Source: Liriodendron chinense (lineage: Eukaryota; Streptophyta; Magnoliopsida; Magnoliales; Magnoliaceae). From it: DNA of 64,000 nt. Location: positions 248,001 to 312,000 of the forward strand of contig ML058393.1 of assembly GCA_003013855.2 (NCBI GenBank), given 5' to 3'. A program made the position numbers and the translations under genes. The notes below the pieces were generated by a model. It searched no databases. It worked only from the letters and a program-made list of their open reading frames with translations, and was not told the DNA's origin. Positions 11,056 to 21,837 of this stretch are shown here, in pieces (position 1 is the stretch's first letter; every line of letters begins with the position of its first letter).

Positions 11056-12641
11056 GGGCGTTTCAAACTCTACTCATAAGAGCTTATTTTCTTATTTTGG
11101 AAAATTAAGATCTTAGCCTGACAATAGATTGTTTGGTAAAGTTATAATTTTAGAGCTTAGTTTTTTTAAAAACTAGAAAAAATGGGTTTTAAATAATAAG
11201 TAATGGGGGATTGTCGTTAAATTCTTTGCTTAAGCGGGTAGACATTTTTGGATAATTTTTGAACAAATTTGTCTTGAATTTTTTAAGTAATTCTTATCTT
11301 GCCCTCTTCTCCTCTTGCCAATCCCTCTAAGGTAGGCCCACATAATGCTAGGTTACATCAAAAGTTGGCCCCATATGATGGACGACCCACATCAAAGGTG
11401 AAACCTACATGATGGATGCTGGACATTAAAGGTGGGACCACATGATAGAATGTTGAGATCAAAGGTGGGCCCACATGATGAACGACCCATATTGAAGGTT
11501 GGGCCCCACATGATGGACGGTCCACAGCAAAGGTGGGACCCACATGATGGATGTTGAACATCAAAGGTGGGTCCCACATGATGGATGGCCCACATTAAAA
11601 TATGGCCTCGCATGATGAATGGACTACCCACATCAAGTGGGCCCCACATGATGGAGGGTTCATAGCAAAGGTGGGACCCACATGATGGATGGTGGACATC
11701 AAAGGTGGGCCTACATGATGAACAACCCATATTGAATATGCCCTAGTTAATGAATGTTCCACATCAAAGTGTGGCCTACATAATGCACGATTCACATCAA
11801 AGGTGGGCCCTACCTAATGGACGGTCCACATCAAAGTAAGATCCATGTGATGGATGATGGACATCAAAGGTGGGCCCACATGATGGGGTCGACATCAAAG
11901 GTGGGCCCACATGATGAACGACCTATATTGAAGGTGGGGCCCCACATGATGAATGGACCACATCAAGGTGGCCCAGATAATGGATAGAGTGGGCCTCACA
12001 TGATGAATGTCCCTTCGTGATGGACTATCCACATCGAGTGGGCCACACCTAATTGATAGTCCACATCCAAGGTCTACCATAATGGAGAGCGCATATCCAA
12101 AGTGGTCCAATATGATGGATGATCCACATAGAAGGTGCACTCCACAGGACGGATGGTGGACATCAAAAGTGGGCCCCACATGATGGACAACCTACTTTGA
12201 AGGTGGGGCCCACATGATGGACACATCAAATGTGGATTACAAATCATGAGTAGTGGACATTGAAGGGCCCCACATAAAGGACAATAAGCATTGATGGTGG
12301 GCCACACATAATGGATGACCTACATCAAGGTGGGCTCCATATAATGGACAATCCACATCAAAGGTCAACCAAAACAACTTCCTGGATTACTCTTATAATG
12401 GAGTTGTTGTAATCTTTAAAAATGACATCAATTATCCTTGAAAAGAAAAAATTACCCTTGAAAAAGCTCTTATTTGAATGCTTTACCAAAAGTGCTTATT
12501 TCAAATAACAGTTTTTTATGATTTTGAAAATGTGATTTACCAAATGAGCTTATTTAAAATAAGAGTGAAAATAAAAAGAATTTATTTTGCTCTTATTTGA
12601 AAAGCTCTTATTAAATTATCTTAGAGATGCTAAATGAGCCC
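11056..12641. mobile_element. Large foldback element carrying an internal minisatellite
   Basis: The left end, GGGCGTTTCAAACTC...AAGAGCTTATTTTC, is roughly inverted relative to the right end, GAAAAGCTCTTATTAAATT...GCTAAATGAGCCC. Several further AAGAGCTTATTT/AAATAAGAGC pairs occur inside both ends (11085-11160 and 12460-12610). ATA flanks both sides (11053-11055 and 12642-12644), a possible 3-bp target duplication. The central kilobase is a minisatellite array (separate entry). No transposase. The superfamily assignment is uncertain. Confidence 0.65.
11332..12366. repeat. ~34-bp minisatellite (GGTGGGCCCACATGATGGA type)
   Basis: About 30 imperfect tandem units of roughly 32-38 bp. A unit reads approximately CACATGATGGATG, then GACATCAAAGGTGGGACC (Y/R variable). 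Units vary by point changes and small indels, so the array is old. The antisense translates to repeated HHVGPTFDV-like peptides in several frames, which are by-products and not a protein. The unit core resembles the GGGCCCACCATGATGTA terminus of the neighbouring MITEs. Confidence 0.92.
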
Positions 12642-13435
12642 ATAGTGGTACTCTTCTGATTGATGACTTGCAATAGGTGTTGGCTAGTAAGGCTCTAGAG
12701 ATAAATGCAACAATGGTTCCCATTCAAGTGGAAAGGAGGCTAGATCTTCAACAATACCCGCCACTCTGCGTATGCAGAGTAGAAGGGCCACCCAAACATG
12801 AATATGAGTAGCCTTAGAAAATTAGAGAAATTCAATAATCATGAAGGTCACCATGCAAATTTGGAAGTTTCAAGGTGTTTTATGCTATGGCTCACCTAAT
12901 GATCATGGCAGCCTATTTTTTGGAAATCCCATACATGATGGGTACACCATAGAAAAACAATAAACAACCACCAAAAAGCCTCTAACTCATGTGGTGGCCA
13001 CATGATGGTTGCATCAACCTTATTTTTCAAGAATCTTGATTTCATAATGAAAGGCCTTTTAGAAAAATTTAGGTGCCACAAAAAAATCATAATAAGAGAG
13101 CATTTGGTAAACTGAATAAACAAAAAGTTCGAAATTAAATTAAGTAATGGATCTATTGTGTACTGATAAGTGTTGGAATACCTATTTAGTAAACTATTTG
13201 AAAAAACTTCTGAACACTGAAATTTAATATTGAATGTAAAAAAAATTGTTTGGTAAAAATGTTTGAAATTTGAAAATTTTACCAAATTGTCCCTAATTTG
13301 GGCCCATATCCTAACATGACCTAAAATATTAAATCGATGGGGTGGATTTCTCACAAACATTATGATGGGCCCTACCTTGTTGGTGTACTTCCAAAAATTA
13401 GAATGAATTAAGTGTTACTGACGTAACGTCAGACC
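12642..13435. other. Intergenic, no recognisable element
   Basis: AT-rich sequence between two foldback elements. A 154-codon minus-strand open frame (12896-13360) has low-complexity, Phe/Ile/Asn-rich composition, matches no family I recognise and is likely chance. Confidence 0.5.
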
Positions 13436-13757
13436 ATGGGGTTGACCTTGATGTATGTGTTGTATATCTATACAATCCATCCATTTTTCAGTATCATTTT
13501 AGGATATCGACACAAAAATGAAGAAGATCTTGATCTCAAGCAAACCACACCTCAAGGATTGAAATTCCAGCATTAAAAACTTTTTAGGGCAATAAAAGGT
13601 TTGGATTAAGTTAATATGTGTTTGCTCCCTTCATTAGGTCTATGGGACTTGAGAATTGGATCTGCTTCATTTTTGGGCCAAGGCCTTAAAATGATATGTA
13701 AAAACGGATGGACAATGTGGATGTGAAATCCACACATCAAGGTGGGGTGGGCCCCAT
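13436..13757. mobile_element. GGGCCC-family MITE, diverged
   Basis: The left arm CATGGGGTTGACCTTGATGTATGTG...AATCCATCCATTTTTC pairs with the right arm AAAACGGATGGACAATGTGGATG...CATCAAGGTGGGG. The interior TTGGATTAAGTTAATATGTG corresponds to the central segment of the other members. Confidence 0.75.
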
Positions 13758-13869
13758 CTAAGGGCCCCACCATCTTGGATGAAGGCGGGTCACACCTAAT
13801 TTGCACCCCACAATCCTCGGACGCCGGTTGGCTGGTGACACGAACACCAACCAGCAAGCTGGTGTCAAT

Positions 13870-14299
13870 GCTCTATGGGTCCCACCATGATGTATTTATT
13901 TAATCCACGCCATCCATCCATTTTTTAGCTCATTTTAAGGGATGAAAAAAAAACGAGGCAGATAAAAAGCTCAAGTGGACCACACCATAGTAAACAATGA
14001 CGAGAATGATATCCACTGTTGAAACATTCCTAGGGCCCACAATGATGTTTATTTGTCATCCAACCTGTTCATAAGATCACAAAGATCTAGATGAATGGAA
14101 AACACAAATATTAGTTTGATCTAAAACTTCCTTGGCCCCCAAAATTTTTCCTACAGTAAATGTTCAATCCCCACTGTTTCCTATGGTGTGGTCCACTTGA
14201 GGTTTGTATCTGCATAATTGTCTCGTGCCTTAAAATGACATGTACAAATGAATGAATGGCGTTGATAAAATAAATACATCATAGTGGGACCCACAGAGC
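13870..14299. mobile_element. GGGCCC-family foldback MITE, copy c
   Basis: The ends GCTCTATGGGTCCCACCATG and TCATAGTGGGACCCACAGAGC are inverted over about 20 bp. Internal inverted landmarks AAGTGGACCACACCATAG and CTATGGTGTGGTCCACTTG are nearly perfect complements. No coding content. Confidence 0.88.
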
Positions 14300-14410
14300 T
14301 TTGACACTAGCTTGTTGGCTGGTTTTCGCCAACCCACGTTCGCAATCCTCGGACGTAGATTACATACCAAAAGCCTTTCACAAGAAGTTCCTGCGCAAGA
14401 ATGCTAAGTA

Positions 14411-14695
14411 GGGCCCACCATGATGTTTGTGGGAAATTCACTCCATCTATCCCATTTAAGAGCTCATTTTATGACATTTGACCAAAAATAAGGTGGATCT
14501 ATAACTCAAGTGGACCACATGAAAGGAAATAGTGGGGATTTAGTGACCACCATTGAAACGTTTGTCTGGCTACAAAAGTTTTTCATTGGACTAAGTTTTT
14601 AATGTTTTCACTTTTTCTCAGTGGGAATTTCCTTATAAATGATTTGGATGGCATATAACAGTAAGATTTATGGAGCGGATTTTTGAAAAGCATCA
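14411..14695. mobile_element. Truncated GGGCCC-family MITE
   Basis: Starts GGGCCCACCATGATGTTTG and follows the left-arm plan (CTCCATCTATCCCATTTAAG, CAAGTGGACCACATGA). It loses the right arm before the complementary terminus. Confidence 0.6.
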
Positions 14696-15090
14696 CTGGA
14701 ACTTTTGTGAAAGCCTTTTTGTAGGAAATCAGCAAAGGCAATCTAAGTAGTAGAGTTATTCACGATCGAACTAGCTCGATTAGCTCGCTCGACTCAGCTC
14801 ATTCCAGCTTGATTTAGATTGATTTGAAGGCAAGGTTCGAATCAAGCCGAGTGTCTTTCTTTGGCTCGTTTTAGTTTTCGAGCTGCACACGAGTTGACCC
14901 AAGCTCGGCTCGATTCGGCTCGTTCACAGCTCAATTCGGCTTGGTATATAATATTATAATATGTATATTTTAAAAAACTTAAAACTTAAAAAGTTAAAAG
15001 AAATCCCAAATCCTTTTTCCCCATTCGAACGAGCGCCCCCCTTCCCAAAACCTTAACCTCATCTCCCCTCGCTACTCGGTCGTCCCAGGA

Positions 15091-15225
15091 TTTCTCTCTC
15101 TCTCTGTCTCTCTCTCTCTAGTCCGTCTAACCACCGCGCCCGATTGTCCCCCCCCCCCCCCCCCCCTCTCCCTCTCTCCCTCTTTCTCTCTCTCTCCATC
15201 CAGCCACCTTTGCCGGTCATCCTCG

Positions 15226-15263
<38 letters not shown>
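15091..15263. repeat. CT-rich microsatellites and a poly-C run
   Basis: (TC)n at about 15091-15120, a run of 19 C at 15148-15166, then (CT)n to 15263. In copy 2 the C run is 20 and the CT tracts differ in length, typical of sequencing slippage. Antisense open frames here (Arg/Glu repeats) are spurious. Confidence 0.9.
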
Positions 15264-15265
<2 letters not shown>

Positions 15266-16393
15266 ATGATTGTTCGGCCAGCCCTTCCTGGCCGTTGCTT
15301 GAGTTCAAGCAGCCTATAGTCGCTGCCCGACTGTTAACTGTTGCCTGACATCTTACCATCGACCGCTGCCCGATGTCCGACTAGTCACTTCGTTAGATTT
15401 TGCCCCAAATTTCATTCAATTTTAAGGTAATAAATTATTTAATATTTATTCTTAATTAATTTGTTATTATTTAGTTAATTAAAATTTTTAACTAACCTAA
15501 CTATTTAGGTAAATTGTAATTGTAATTGTTATTGTTTAGCCAATTATTTGGCTTATTGTTTGGCTAATTTAATTGTGAAGCTAATTACTTATGTAATTGT
15601 TTAGCTAGTTTAATTGTCTAGCTAATTATAATTGTAATGATAATTGTTTTGTAATTGTCTTGCATTAGATCAAGGTTTGGACCATTTGAACATGGCCCAA
15701 ATGAACAGAATTATGTGCAGAGTAATTGACATTGTTAGTAATTGTTATTTGTTAATATTAGTAATTTTGTGGATCATTAGATAATTACAATTTGTTAGTA
15801 ATCATGTGGATAATTAGGTAATTATTATTTGTTAGTAATCATGTGGATTTTTTTTTATTTGTTAGTAATTGTAGCAATTTGCATTTGTAGTATATAATGT
15901 AGATAATCAGTTGCCTATTTGAGCATTCATATGTGGTCAGGCTTAGACTAGTGTGTCTTTGGTGCATAACAATCCTCGAATTGTCCTATTTTTGGACAAT
16001 TTAGGATTGGATAGATTGTAATATTTGTGTTTATTGATTTGAATGCTTACGCTTGTTCCGTGCTGCATTTCCCATATTCTCTCTAGATATAGTTCTTTCA
16101 TTTGCTTCTATTGTCATTTATCCCTCACTTTGTGTGGGTACTTGACAATGAAAAATAAATGAGAGATAAATATATTATGGAGAGATAATGGGAGATGTTG
16201 CCAAAATTTCGGCATGAGCATTTAAATCGGTAAAACGAAAACATTACAATTTATTCGATCTTGAATGAGTAATTGTTTTAGGTAGAGAAAAGTCGTAGTG
16301 TTGTATATACAGGTCTAGGTGAAATCAACATCATAAGTCAAGTTTATACTACAAGTCCAAAAGTTGACAATATTTAGTATTTATATTTATAGA

Positions 16394-17333
16394 TAACTAG
16401 TGGGGAGGTTCTAACTACTCCCGATGCATCAGTAACATCACCACTTATTATGGAAGGAGATTCTTCGATAACAACTGCAAAGGGAAAGAAGAGATCGTCA
16501 ATGTGAGATGACTTCGAAGAAGTCATGATGAATGGGGTGAAGAAAGTTAAATGTATACAAAGAATCCGGGGGGTGCAACTACTCAGTTATAGAGACATGC
16601 AAAGCTATATAAAAAGACAAAAAATCACATTGGCTGGCCAAAAGTTGCTCTCGTTTACCAAGAAAGAAGGTGACGACTCTTCCAGCACAGTTTCCACTTA
16701 TCATTTTGATAAAGATAAACTGAAAGAGTGGTATGCGAGGTTAGTGATCATTGAAAAGAAGTCGTTAGGTTTATAGGGAGCAAAGATTTTATGGAGTATA
16801 GTAAATTCCTTAACTCTAAAGTCGAGAGGGCCTCACGAATCACAGTGAAGAGAGAGTGTATGAAGATGTATTCGAAAGAGAAGAAGAAATTAAAATCAGT
16901 TTTGGCTTCAGTCTCTAAAGTAAGTTTAACTTTTGATTTGTGGACGACGTCTAATTAGATAAAGGGGTACATGTCATTAACCGAATACTTTGTTGATGAA
17001 GATTGAAAACTTTGTAAGAGAATTTTGAACTTCCGTCACCTTCCTACTTCGCATTCTGGTATAGCGATTTCAAATTGCATATACGGTTGTCTATAAGAGT
17101 AGGACATTGAAAAGAAAATATCTGCAATAACTTTAGATAATGCCTTTGCAAATTACAGTCTGATTACACTCTTATACAACTAAATAAAAGTAACCAAAAA
17201 TTTATTTTTTGAGGATAATATATTTCAGGTTTGGTGTTGTGCCCATATTCTTAACTTAATTGTCCAAGAAGGGATGGAGACAATTAAATCCATAATTGAG
17301 AACATTAGGAAAAGTGTAACATACATCGGGGGG
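16394..17333 (+). pseudogene. hAT transposase (BED zinc finger, RICESLEEPER-like), N-terminal part
   Basis: The translation reads DDFEEVMMNGVKKVKC, then a degraded BED finger (LLSYRDMQSYIKRQKITLAGQKLL), in which only the first Cys and scattered residues remain. It continues through FMEYSKFLNSKVERASRIT, SKVSLTFDLWTTSN and AHILNLIVQEGMETIK. FDLWTTSN and the AH-x-LNL motif are hallmarks of plant hAT transposases. Stops (TGA in the DDFEEV lead, TAG after WTTSN, others) and frameshifts inactivate it. Similarity ends abruptly at a run of G near 17330. Confidence 0.85.
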
Positions 17334-17335
17334 GT

Positions 17336-18702
17336 CTTGCCACGAGCCTAGCTCTTGCCTGAATTTTGAACAAATTATAACCCTGTCGACTTTCTTGCTA
17401 TCCGCACTCTATCAGCCATCTTACCGCGAAAGCCTAATTTTCCATTATGGGATGAACAAACAACCATCTGACGCCAAACGATCGTCTCACTCCAAAACTT
17501 ATTCCCATCAATCGACAAATAGATGACCATTCGGCAAGATGATTGTTTTACTATGAAGCTTGATTTTTTATTAGTGGCAAACAAGAGTCATGCTTTATCA
17601 AAGTTAATTGCAAGCATTCGCTGTTAATATTAATAAAGTACTTTCAACTTCAATTTCATTATTCTTTATGCTTATATCGTTATTGTTGAATCATGATTGT
17701 TATCATGCGCTTAATTGAAAGTCCTTCTACTTAGAAGATAAAAAGAACTTATTAGAATGACATACCACTTTCTTTGCAAATCGCCTGATATTTTAATGAT
17801 TGGTGTTTGGATAGATGGCCAAACTGCATGAACTTCGATCTCTCGGTTTATCCAATGCCTTGGGTCACGGGTGTTCTGTTTGATTTGTGTCGAATTCAGC
17901 TCTAGCATGTCCTATGCACACACACAACATGCACGAAGAAATTTGAGCCAAACAACTTCCAATGATTCAAATCATTTAGACCATCGTCTCAATTAGGATG
18001 GTGGATAGAGATAAAATAAAAGCTTATAAATTTGATTATTTCAATGATGCTGTCTCTGTTGCAGCCAATACAGACACTCATCGTGTCCATTACATAATGG
18101 AATGGTTGAAATACTCTCTTCCAGAATATGTTTTGCGCATACTCCATCCAAGGCAAGTTCTCTCACCTAAGTAGCATTTAGTTCTTGAAACGAATCCAAA
18201 TTCAACGAATAAGTTCCCAACTTGCCGACTTGCATCATGTTGGGATATATTCCAGCATTCCTCTTTCCAGCTTAAGAAGGAGCTATTTGCCTCTGGATGG
18301 GGCCTATTCAGTATAAGTGGGTCAATAGGACCAACAGTCAGAAAATGCAAATTAATCAAAGCCGTTCATATTTTGGAATTTATCCTGAATGTCATATTAT
18401 ATAAAAATTACATTCAATCGATAACTAATAGGGCTGAAATGTACAGCTGATTGTGAACCGTTGAAGAAAAAAAAAAACATTCGGATTCAAATTCAATAAT
18501 CAAGACTCAAATCATTATATTATATTTATTTGAGAATGCTCTTGCATCTAAAATAACTTAAATAATATGAACGGTTCCGATCATCCAAAAACCACTCCAT
18601 TTGAGCCACATGGCACAACAAACACTTCTGATCCTATGTCACGAGGTACCAAAATCCAACTAAGATGGCGGCGCGGTTTGGGTGGATCCCGGATCCATAA
18701 CT
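17336..18702. other. Stretch with no recognised element
   Basis: Two short minus-strand open frames (17375-17584, 69 codons; 18090-18359, 89 codons) are intact in both copies of the duplication, but I recognise neither. The rest is AT-rich with no repeat structure I could see. Confidence 0.45.
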
Positions 18703-19138
18703 GTGGGGCCTACTTTGATGTATATGCATTACATCCACACCGTCCATCCATTTTGACAGCTTATTTTATGATGTGATACAAAAAACGAAGCATATCCAAA
18801 TCTCAGGTGGACCACAATACATGAAACAGTGGTAATCGACCCTTAAAAACTTTCCGTCCGCAACAAAAGTTTTTAATCAATCTGATATTTGTGCGGTCTC
18901 TTTATCCAGGTATTTGTGACCTTATCAACAGGTTAGATGACAGATAAACATTCCCGTGGCCCCATGAAATTTTCAATGGTGGGGATTTAATCACCACTGT
19001 TTCCTGTGATATGGTTTTCCTGTGATATGGTCCACCTAAGATTTGGATCCGTTCAATTTTTGGATCAAGCCCTAAAATGAGCTGTCAAAATGGATGGAAG
19101 GTGTGGATGTAAGGCATATACATCACAGTGAGCCCCAC
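18703..19138. mobile_element. GGGCCC-family foldback MITE, copy e, upstream of NPL4
   Basis: The left arm GTGGGGCCTACTTTGATGTA...CACACCGTCCATCCATTTTG pairs with the right arm CAAAATGGATGGAAGGTGTGGATG...ATCACAGTGAGCCCCAC. A short direct repeat TTTCCTGTGATATGG occurs twice near 19000-19030. It ends about 490 bp upstream of the NPL4 start codon, so it may lie in the distal promoter. Confidence 0.88.
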
Positions 19139-19540
19139 ATGGATAAAGATGGGTTATAGGATATGTGCGCGGCATCTTTTGGACGACATCCACGTAAACA
19201 CTACAAGGCCATTTTAAGCTGAACGTGGATTGGTGTTGTTCTTTTCTTATTAACGGTCAAAATCGAAAGTGTAAGATTTAGACAGATAAGTTTTTGGAAA
19301 TGTAGGCTATCAGAGGCAAAAAAAAACTACCAACGGTCCGGATTATCGAATCATGGGCCTCACCTTTCAAAATTTAGAACGCGTGTATACTTTGAAACGA
19401 TGCGACCAACGTATGTTATTATTCCTCACTCCATTAAGGCATTAACACCTTTCTTGTATCTTACTCCAGCGAGGCTTCTTCTCTTTATTCCTTCTCCGTC
19501 TAACAACAACAGTTCTTTTCCAAATCCAATCTGCACCGTC

Positions 19541-19548
19541 TATATATC
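19541..19548 (+). promoter_or_regulatory. Candidate TATA box of the NPL4 gene
   Basis: TATATATC lies 78-85 bp before the ATG in an otherwise pyrimidine-rich leader, a usual plant core promoter geometry (start site expected about 30 bp downstream, leaving a leader of roughly 50 bp). The same octamer is present in copy 2. Inference from position and sequence only. Confidence 0.5.
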
Positions 19549-19625
19549 TTCAGTCCGTCCCAATGCACCGAAACTAAAACGCCTAAAATCTCTTACCATC
19601 TCCAAACTATCTCTGTTCCCAAGCA

Positions 19626-20636
19626 ATGGCGATGATCCGAATCCGCAGTCGCGACGGACTGGAGCGCGTCCGTCTCCCCAACCCTCCGTCCTCCACCACC
19701 CTCTCAGACCTGAAATCCATCATCGAGTCCCAGCTGCACGTGCCAGTCACGTGCCAGACCCTCTCCCTGAACCAGAACCTCCTAATTGCAAAAACCCCCT
19801 CCGACCTCCAAACCCTCTCCCTCGACTCCTCGGTGGGCCCCACCACCCCCCTCTCCTCCCTCAATCTCTCCAATGGCTCGATTGTCTACCTCTCCTACCC
19901 GCCCGGCATCGACCGCTCCGTCCCGGGCCCCGCCGCCTTCTCCCCCGCCAACTCTTTCGGCCGCAACAAGATGACGATTGACGATCTCATCGCCCGCCAG
20001 ATGCGCGTCACCCGCCAGGAGTCTCCGCATTGCGATTCGGTCTCGTTCGACCGCGACGCTGCCCACGCCTTCCAGCACTATGTCAATGACTCCCTAGCCT
20101 TCGCCGTCAAAAGGGCAGGCTTCATGTACGGCCGCATTGCCGATGGCGGTCGAGTCGAGGTGGACTTCATCTATGAGCCCCCACAGCAGGGGACGGAGGG
20201 GCTGGCGGTGCTGCTGCGCGACCCGGATGAGGAGGCGCTTGTTGAGGCTGTCGCACTTGGGCTCGGGATGCGGCGGGTCGGGTTCATATTCAGCCAGGCA
20301 GTCGGGCAGGACAAGGGGGATTACACGATGTCGGGCGCGGAGGTGCTGCAGGCGGCGGAGATGCACGCGCAGAGCGGTGTCCAGGAGTGGGTCACTGCGG
20401 TGGTGAAGCTGGAGGTGAATGAGGACGGTGCGGCCGATGTGCACTTCGAGGCATTCCAGATGAGTGACATGTGTGTCAGGTTGTTCAAGGAAGGGTGGTT
20501 CGAGACAGAGACGGGAGAGGAGGGCTTGGATCCGAAACTGTCACGGATGAAGAAAGATGTAGTTGTTGGGGGGAAGGACACAAGGGAAGTGGACAACGAT
20601 TTCTTCTTGGTGGTCGTTAAGATCTTGGATCATCAG
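19626..20636 (+). CDS. NPL4: NPL4-like protein, large first coding exon
   Basis: 337 codons from ATG to a splice donor. Residues 1-85 form the ubiquitin-like N-terminal domain (MAMIRIRSRDGLERV... LSSLNLSNGSIVYLSY). From about 115 on is the NPL4-type MPN domain: MTIDDLIARQMRVTRQE, SVSFDRDAAHAFQHYVNDSL, VDFIYEPPQQGTEG, ALGLGMRRVGFIFSQ, VTAVVKLEVNEDG, VHFEAFQMSDMCVRLFKEGW, DNDFFLVVVKILDHQ. NPL4 with UFD1 recruits ubiquitinated substrates to the CDC48/p97 ATPase; its MPN fold lacks the JAMM metalloprotease residues. CAG|GTGAG at 20634-20641 is a good donor exactly at the end of DHQ. Reading on gives a 23-residue tail unlike the family, so I end the exon at 20636. Plant NPL4 proteins are about 410 residues; the last ~75 (second exon) were not found. 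The exon is GC-rich, unlike its surroundings, and fully open, suggesting selection. Confidence 0.92.
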
Positions 20637-21342
20637 GTGAGACTGCATTTCCCATATCCATTGTTTGATGAAATTCGGATTGATTCTTCCTTATCTTATT
20701 CAGACTGATCAATTGCACTTGTATGTGTGTGGTGCATTTGCAAAATCCCGGCTGCCCATCAGGTGGGGCCCACCATGAACATGCTGGCTAAAAAATCAGG
20801 CCCGTCTGGTCGTCATGTGGGCCATACGTGAATGAGAAAAAATGGATGGATGGAAGAAGATGACCCATGTGGCCCACCTAATTACTTGATGTTATGCTAA
20901 CCCTAATGAGCATTCAAACCCAATGGTTCTGAGAAATCACATCTCAATGCCTAGAAATACCTACTTTAAAATAAAACATCGAATCCTTTTTGCATTCCTG
21001 ATGCCATTCATATGATGCTGAATATTCATATTTATTAGCATACAATTGAGATTTATACTCAGAATTGGAGATCTTACAGGTTTCCTACACAATCTGGACC
21101 ATCCATCTAACCTAATGAAGGACTCTTAAACAACTGAATTTTTGTTTCAATGGACTGCTGATGAACTCTCCTTGTGAGAAAGAAATCCATACTTCAATGT
21201 AAAACCACACCAACTAAACTTGTCACTTAAGCTTCCCAACGTGAACTTGTACTTGATTTCCTAGTTAAATTAGGAAGCAAATAGTGATTAATTTCTCTCA
21301 AAGGTCCACCTCATGACTTAATAGCAAAATTTTAAAATGCCT
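20637..21342 (+). other. Start of NPL4 intron 1, no recognised second exon
   Basis: Begins with donor GTGAGACT. At 20771-20878 there is a small GGGCCC-type palindromic fragment (GGTGGGGCCCACCATG... ATGTGGCCCACC). The remainder is AT-rich. No sequence encoding the conserved NPL4 C-terminus was seen here or downstream in the window. Confidence 0.5.
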
Positions 21343-21456
21343 AAAAATCATCATCATCATAATAATTGCTGTCATCATCATCATCATCGAAGCCTTATGT
21401 CAATAATTCAGGTTGGCTACATGAATCCTATTCCATCATTCAACTCTATTAAGGGC
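21343..21456 (-). mobile_element. 3' tail of an RTE-type LINE
   Basis: CATCATCATCATCATCG, then GAAGCCTTATGTCAATAATTC and GGTTGGCTACATGAATCC, is the reverse-complement form of the common plant RTE LINE 3' end (unit GACCCCAATTAGTTGGGA...GGCTT followed by ATG-type trinucleotides). Only the tail is present, as in heavily 5'-truncated copies. A hAT-like fragment abuts it at 21456. Confidence 0.65.
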
Positions 21457-21545
21457 AAGGTGTTTCGTAATGGTAACAGTGGGTGAAACAGTGCCCACCG
21501 TTTCCGCCCCTTTAACGGCCAGTTATTATTATTTTTTGGCTGGAA
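21456..21545. mobile_element. Fragment of the CAAGGT...TAACGG foldback family
   Basis: Begins CAAGGTGTTTCGTAATGGTAAC and contains GCCCACCGTTTCCGCC and TTTAACGGCC, matching the left arm plan of the complete element at 59685-60034. No right terminus was found, so it is truncated. Confidence 0.55.
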
Positions 21546-21837
21546 AAATTAAAAAAATATTGGCAAATCCCATTTGATTAGAGGATTGCTAATGTTTATT
21601 CTGTTTTGGTTTTGAACATGTTTATGGTGTAACGATCCACCCCTTAGGCAAGAATGTTGCCTCAGCCTGTCTGATGATTTAATGAACCCGACAGGCTTGG
21701 ATTGGCTGTAAAACTGCTATATTTCATTTCCTAAATATATTTTATTAATGATTCAATATAAATAAGATAATATGAGCATCAATGGGACAATTTAAAGATG
21801 CCTAATTGTTTAAATTTGTCTAAGATATTAAGTTGTT

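Larger units (their letters stand above)
14751..17335 (+). mobile_element. hAT transposon remnant, 3' part missing
   Basis: Begins TAGAGTTATTCACGATCGAACTAGCTCG, followed by repeated GCTCGACTC/GGCTCG motifs, typical of the subterminal region of plant hAT elements. A leader with CT and poly-C tracts and AT-rich sequence leads to a transposase remnant at 16394-17333. No C-terminal dimerisation domain and no right terminus complementary to the left end were found by 18700, so the 3' part is deleted or replaced. Confidence 0.65.

Noticed and set aside
11358..12307. Several frames encoding repeated HHVGPTFDV-like peptides, possibly a repeat protein
   Set aside because: Produced by the 34-bp minisatellite in all minus-strand frames. 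Units vary in length and break the frame.
12896..13360. A 154-codon minus-strand frame, intact in both copies
   Set aside because: AT-rich composition, no recognisable motif and no neighbouring gene signals. Intactness in both copies carries little weight because the copies are nearly identical.
17375..17584. Whether the sequence after the hAT break is another same-direction complement block
   Set aside because: Complementing it without reversing gave no hAT transposase reading, so there is no evidence for a second artefact here.
19400..19981. A 193-codon Pro-rich plus-strand frame overlapping the NPL4 start
   Set aside because: It is an alternative frame of the GC-rich NPL4 exon, whose own frame matches a conserved family. 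It starts before the TATA candidate.
20637..20708. NPL4 reading through to the stop at 20706-20708 as a 360-residue protein
   Set aside because: The last 23 residues have no family similarity and begin exactly after a canonical splice donor, so they are intron.
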